From assembly GCA_013203365.1 (NCBI GenBank), contig JABMQG010000161.1, positions 1 through 9,966 of the forward strand: 9,966 nt of DNA, in the 5' to 3' direction. The position numbers were made by a program, and so were the translations under genes. Shown here piece after piece: positions 7,224 to 9,966 of the stretch (position 1 is the stretch's first letter; each line of letters opens with the position of its first letter). The notes under the pieces are model-generated. The model was not told the DNA's origin. It did not search any database and saw only the letters and a list, made by a program, of their open reading frames with translations. The DNA is from Planctomycetota bacterium (lineage in GTDB: Bacteria > Planctomycetota > Phycisphaerae > SM23-33 > FEN-1343).

Positions 7224-7245
7224 GATTGTGGTAAGGAGTAAAGCG

Positions 7246-9966
7246 ATGGCTATCTGCGACAGGCTTGTTCGTCCAAAAGGACCATCCGTAGCATTGGCCG
7301 GCCCGGCAGCGGCAATGGCGCTGGAGGCATTGGAACCGAGGGTCATGCTGTCGAGTGCCCCAGCCGGCGGTATATCCTCGGTCTGGGCCGCCCCGATCAT
7401 GCCTGCGTGGTTCCATGTGTTGGATAGCGGCGTTTCGCAGTCGCAAGCGCACGAGAACGAGTGGATCGTGCAGTTCACGTCCGACGCCCTGCGGCACGTC
7501 GATTCCGTCGCGGACACCATCGACCTGTTTGCATCCAGCCCGATCAATTTTGATATTCTCAAGGGTCTCGGTCAGGCCGGGCAGGTGCTAGTCAAGGCCA
7601 ATGACGCTAACACTGCCTATGTCGAACAGTGGCTGAGCGGAAATCCGGGCATTGCCTACTATCAGCCAAATTACGTGATGCAGCTTTGGGCCTTGCCCGA
7701 CGACCCGTCATTCGACGAACTGTGGGGCCTGAACAATACCGGGCAGGACGGCGGCACGGCGGATGCCGACATCGACGCGCCGGAGGCGTGGGACTATACC
7801 ATCGGCAGCGCGGATATAATCGTCGGCGTGACCGACACAGGGGTCGACTACACGCACCCGGACTTAGCCGACAACATGTGGATCAATCCCGGAGAGACAG
7901 CCGACAACGGCATCGACGACGACGGGAACGGGTTCATTGACGATATCTACGGGTGGGACTTCGGTGACGATGATAGCGATCCGATGGACGATTCTTCGAT
8001 AGCCGGCCATGGTACGCACGTGGCCGGGACCATCGGCGCAGTCGGCGATAACGGCGTAGGCGTGGCCGGCGTGAACTGGGACGTGTCCATCATGGCCTTG
8101 AAGATTGCCGATCAGATGGGATTCCAATGGAATTCCTCGATTATCGCGGCCAACAACTACGCCGCCATGATGCGAACCAGCTTTGGCGTGAACATTTGCG
8201 TTACGAACAACAGCTACGGCGGTTACGGGAGCGATCAGGGAATATATGACTCCATCAAGCGTCTTCAGTCCGCCGGCATTTTGTTCGTGGCAGCTGCCGG
8301 CAATGACGACATCAACAATGACACTATCCCAGCCTACCCGGCAAGCTACGACCTGGACAACATCATCTCCGTGGCCGCCACCGACCGCAACGATGAGTTG
8401 GCTTCGTTCAGCAATTACGGCAAAACGAGCGTCGACCTTAGCGCCCCTGGCGTGGAGATTCTCAGCACGGTTCCCAATGGCCAATATGACGGTACGTACA
8501 GCGGCACAAGCATGGCCTGCCCGCATGTCGTGGGTGTGGCGGCGCTGGCGTGGTCGTTCGCGCCGAATGCGACATATCAGGAAATTCGCGACGCAATCCT
8601 TCACGGCGTGGACCTTTTGCCCGATCTGAGGGGCAAGGTTGCTACGGACGGCCGACTGAATGCGTACAATACGCTGCTGCAATTGTCCATTGCGACAATC
8701 CAAGGCTCGCTATTCCACGACTTGAACGCGGACGGCCAGCGCGACCCTGATCCGCAGGTCGAGCCGGGGCTGGCCGGCTGGACCATCTACGCCGACGAGA
8801 ATGCCAACCGCCGGTACGACGTCGGGGAGGCAACGGGCGTAACCGATGCCGACGGGAATTACGAAATCACCGGTCTACAGCCAGGCTCCTACGAACTTGC
8901 CGCCATCCGGTCCGATGGTTGGGTTTCAACCAGGCCGCAAAGCGGCTTCATTGCCGTTCAGCTGCGCCTGCCGGACGAACCGGGGGATTACGTCGTTTTG
9001 GCAGACGATCTGGGCGTGACTAACCTCGGCCCGACGGCCATCGAGCAGGCTGTCGCTTTGGATGAAGATGCCAGCCTGGCCATCACGCTGGCCGGCACGG
9101 ACGTGCACGAATTCGAAGGCGTCCCGTTGTTCGAAGGAATCCACGACACACCGGCGGACGAGTTGATTTTCGCCCTGACTTCGCAACCGGCCCACGGAAC
9201 GCTGAACGTTTCCCGCCTGGCGGAAGGGATCATCGTCTACACACCGCAGGCTAACTACAACGGCGACGATGAGTTCTACTTCACCGTCACCGACACCGGC
9301 AACCCAGCCGACGGCAGCGAGGGCAACGCCGGCACCAGCGACCCTGTGGCGGTGAGCATCACGGTAACGCCCGTCAACGACCAGCCGACAGCCTATGGGC
9401 AATGGACGCTCACCAACCAGGACGCCACCGGCAACATCACCATAACCCTGATCGGGGCCGACCTGGAGACCGAGGCAGGCGACCTGCTCTTCAACGCAGG
9501 CGATCCGGCCCATGGCACGCTGACCGCACTTGCCGGACCGAACGGGCCAAGTTGGGGCTATCAACCCGACGTCGGCTACTTCGGCGTGGACAAGTTCACA
9601 TTCACAGTCACCGACGACGGCGACCCGGCCGGCAGCGGCGCCAATCCCGGCAATCTCGACAGCGAGCCGGTCACCGTTTATGTCGGCGTAGCGCAAAAGG
9701 TGTCGATCGACAGCGGCGAGCAGTACGCATTCGAAGTGGCGGCAGGTGTGGTGGGTACCGTCCGGCTGTCAGGGCCGGGCCTGGCAACGCTGTATGACGC
9801 CAGCGCCTTGGTTGATGCCGATACCGGACAGGCACACCCGGACCCGCGGCACATCACCGAGATCCTCATCGAAGGAGCCGACGATAGCACGTCACTGACA
9901 TTCCGCATGCCCCGCGGCGCACGGGCCTGCCTGGGGGGGATAACCGTCGAAGGCGGATCCTTCGGG
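7246..9966 (+). CDS. Modular surface S8 (subtilisin-like) protease, runs off the window
   Basis: 907 codons are visible without a stop; the 3' end lies outside. TAAGGAG (7232-7238) sits 7 bases before ATG 7246. LEALEPRVMLSSAP (residues 26-39) is the planctomycete LEPRxLLS leader motif in place of a classical signal peptide. A propeptide-like region (about 72-148) precedes the S8 domain (about 150-480) with the full triad: D197 in VTDTGVD, H255 in GHGTHVAG and S422 in GTSMACPHV, with oxyanion N353 in AAAGND. DNGIDDDGNGFIDD is the acidic, probably calcium-binding insert common in this subgroup. Next come an SdrD B-like domain (about 485-573), two cadherin/tandem-95-like domains (about 596-712 and 713-810), each with a PAHGTL motif, and an unassigned beta-rich segment to residue 907. 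It is probably an active extracellular or surface-held protease. Its substrate and C-terminal anchor cannot be seen. Confidence 0.93.
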   Translation, partial: MAICDRLVRPKGPSVALAGPAAAMALEALEPRVMLSSAPAGGISSVWAAPIMPAWFHVLDSGVSQSQAHENEWIVQFTSDALRHVDSVADTIDLFASSPINFDILKGLGQAGQVLVKANDANTAYVEQWLSGNPGIAYYQPNYVMQLWALPDDPSFDELWGLNNTGQDGGTADADIDAPEAWDYTIGSADIIVGVTDTGVDYTHPDLADNMWINPGETADNGIDDDGNGFIDDIYGWDFGDDDSDPMDDSSIAGHGTHVAGTIGAVGDNGVGVAGVNWDVSIMALKIADQMGFQWNSSIIAANNYAAMMRTSFGVNICVTNNSYGGYGSDQGIYDSIKRLQSAGILFVAAAGNDDINNDTIPAYPASYDLDNIISVAATDRNDELASFSNYGKTSVDLSAPGVEILSTVPNGQYDGTYSGTSMACPHVVGVAALAWSFAPNATYQEIRDAILHGVDLLPDLRGKVATDGRLNAYNTLLQLSIATIQGSLFHDLNADGQRDPDPQVEPGLAGWTIYADENANRRYDVGEATGVTDADGNYEITGLQPGSYELAAIRSDGWVSTRPQSGFIAVQLRLPDEPGDYVVLADDLGVTNLGPTAIEQAVALDEDASLAITLAGTDVHEFEGVPLFEGIHDTPADELIFALTSQPAHGTLNVSRLAEGIIVYTPQANYNGDDEFYFTVTDTGNPADGSEGNAGTSDPVAVSITVTPVNDQPTAYGQWTLTNQDATGNITITLIGADLETEAGDLLFNAGDPAHGTLTALAGPNGPSWGYQPDVGYFGVDKFTFTVTDDGDPAGSGANPGNLDSEPVTVYVGVAQKVSIDSGEQYAFEVAAGVVGTVRLSGPGLATLYDASALVDADTGQAHPDPRHITEILIEGADDSTSLTFRMPRGARACLGGITVEGGSFG

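Larger units (their letters stand above)
6892..7245 (+). other. Non-coding stretch between mutL and the protease gene
   Basis: 354 bases with no convincing gene. Just after mutL there is only a weak stem, CGCC/GGCG (6910-6920). Two promoter-like sites (6988-7017 and 7094-7121) and three successive hairpins (7127-7223) precede the protease ribosome site, so the stretch is best seen as the protease's regulatory region and 5' leader. It does not match a riboswitch class I can recognise. Confidence 0.55.

Noticed and set aside
7034..7234. 66-codon frame ending inside the protease ribosome site
   Set aside because: No ribosome site precedes its ATG, the product has no recognisable domain, and it runs through the predicted hairpins. 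Leader RNA is the better explanation, although translation was not excluded.
7127..7245. Known riboswitch, such as cyclic di-GMP, ahead of the surface protease
   Set aside because: The hairpins lack the conserved sequence blocks of any class I recognise, so only an unnamed structured leader is reported.
6661..8703. Long reverse-strand reading frames opposite mutL and the protease (for example 6661-7497, 6897-7562 and 7864-8703), and similar ones at 944-1519, 4056-4787 and 8926-9696
   Set aside because: They lie opposite genes with clear domains, show no recognisable motif and have low-complexity Arg/Ala/Gly/His-rich products, as expected from antisense frames in GC-rich DNA.

Overview
The window reads as a GC-rich chromosome segment from a planctomycete, most likely of the Phycisphaerae type. 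This is inferred from sorting signals rather than from any rRNA. Three signals typical of that group occur within 10 kb: a PEP-CTERM tail behind two dockerin-like calcium repeats, a prepilin of the H-X9-DG kind, and a protease that starts with the planctomycete LEPRxLLS leader motif. All convincing genes lie on the + strand. I see no tRNA, rRNA, CRISPR array, insertion sequence or attachment site.

Layout. Positions 83-1786 encode an exported repeat protein with a Sec signal peptide, about six blade-like repeats, two dockerin-like repeats and a PEP-CTERM anchor. After a 68-base gap with two competing hairpins comes a type II/IV prepilin-like protein (1855-2706). A strong hairpin (2716-2749) and a very good sigma70-type promoter (2747-2776) separate it from two overlapping uroporphyrinogen-decarboxylase (URO-D) superfamily genes (2843-3913 and 3903-4916). 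The second of these is split by an in-frame amber codon at 4347-4349. A GC-rich hairpin (4922-4947) follows, then a complete mutL for DNA mismatch repair (5008-6891). Next is a 354-base non-coding stretch with candidate promoters and consecutive hairpins. The window ends inside a large modular S8 (subtilisin-like) protease, 7246 to beyond 9966.

How the genes fit together. The first two genes and the last one belong to the cell surface or secretome. The two URO-D-like genes look like one transcription unit for a methyltransferase-like or decarboxylase-like reaction of unknown substrate. mutL is a housekeeping gene with no clear link to its neighbours. I do not see a convincing new multi-gene system. 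The items most worth a second look are the amber-split URO-D gene with its complementary metal-site differences from its neighbour, the structured region ahead of the protease, and the repeat/dockerin/PEP-CTERM architecture of the first gene.
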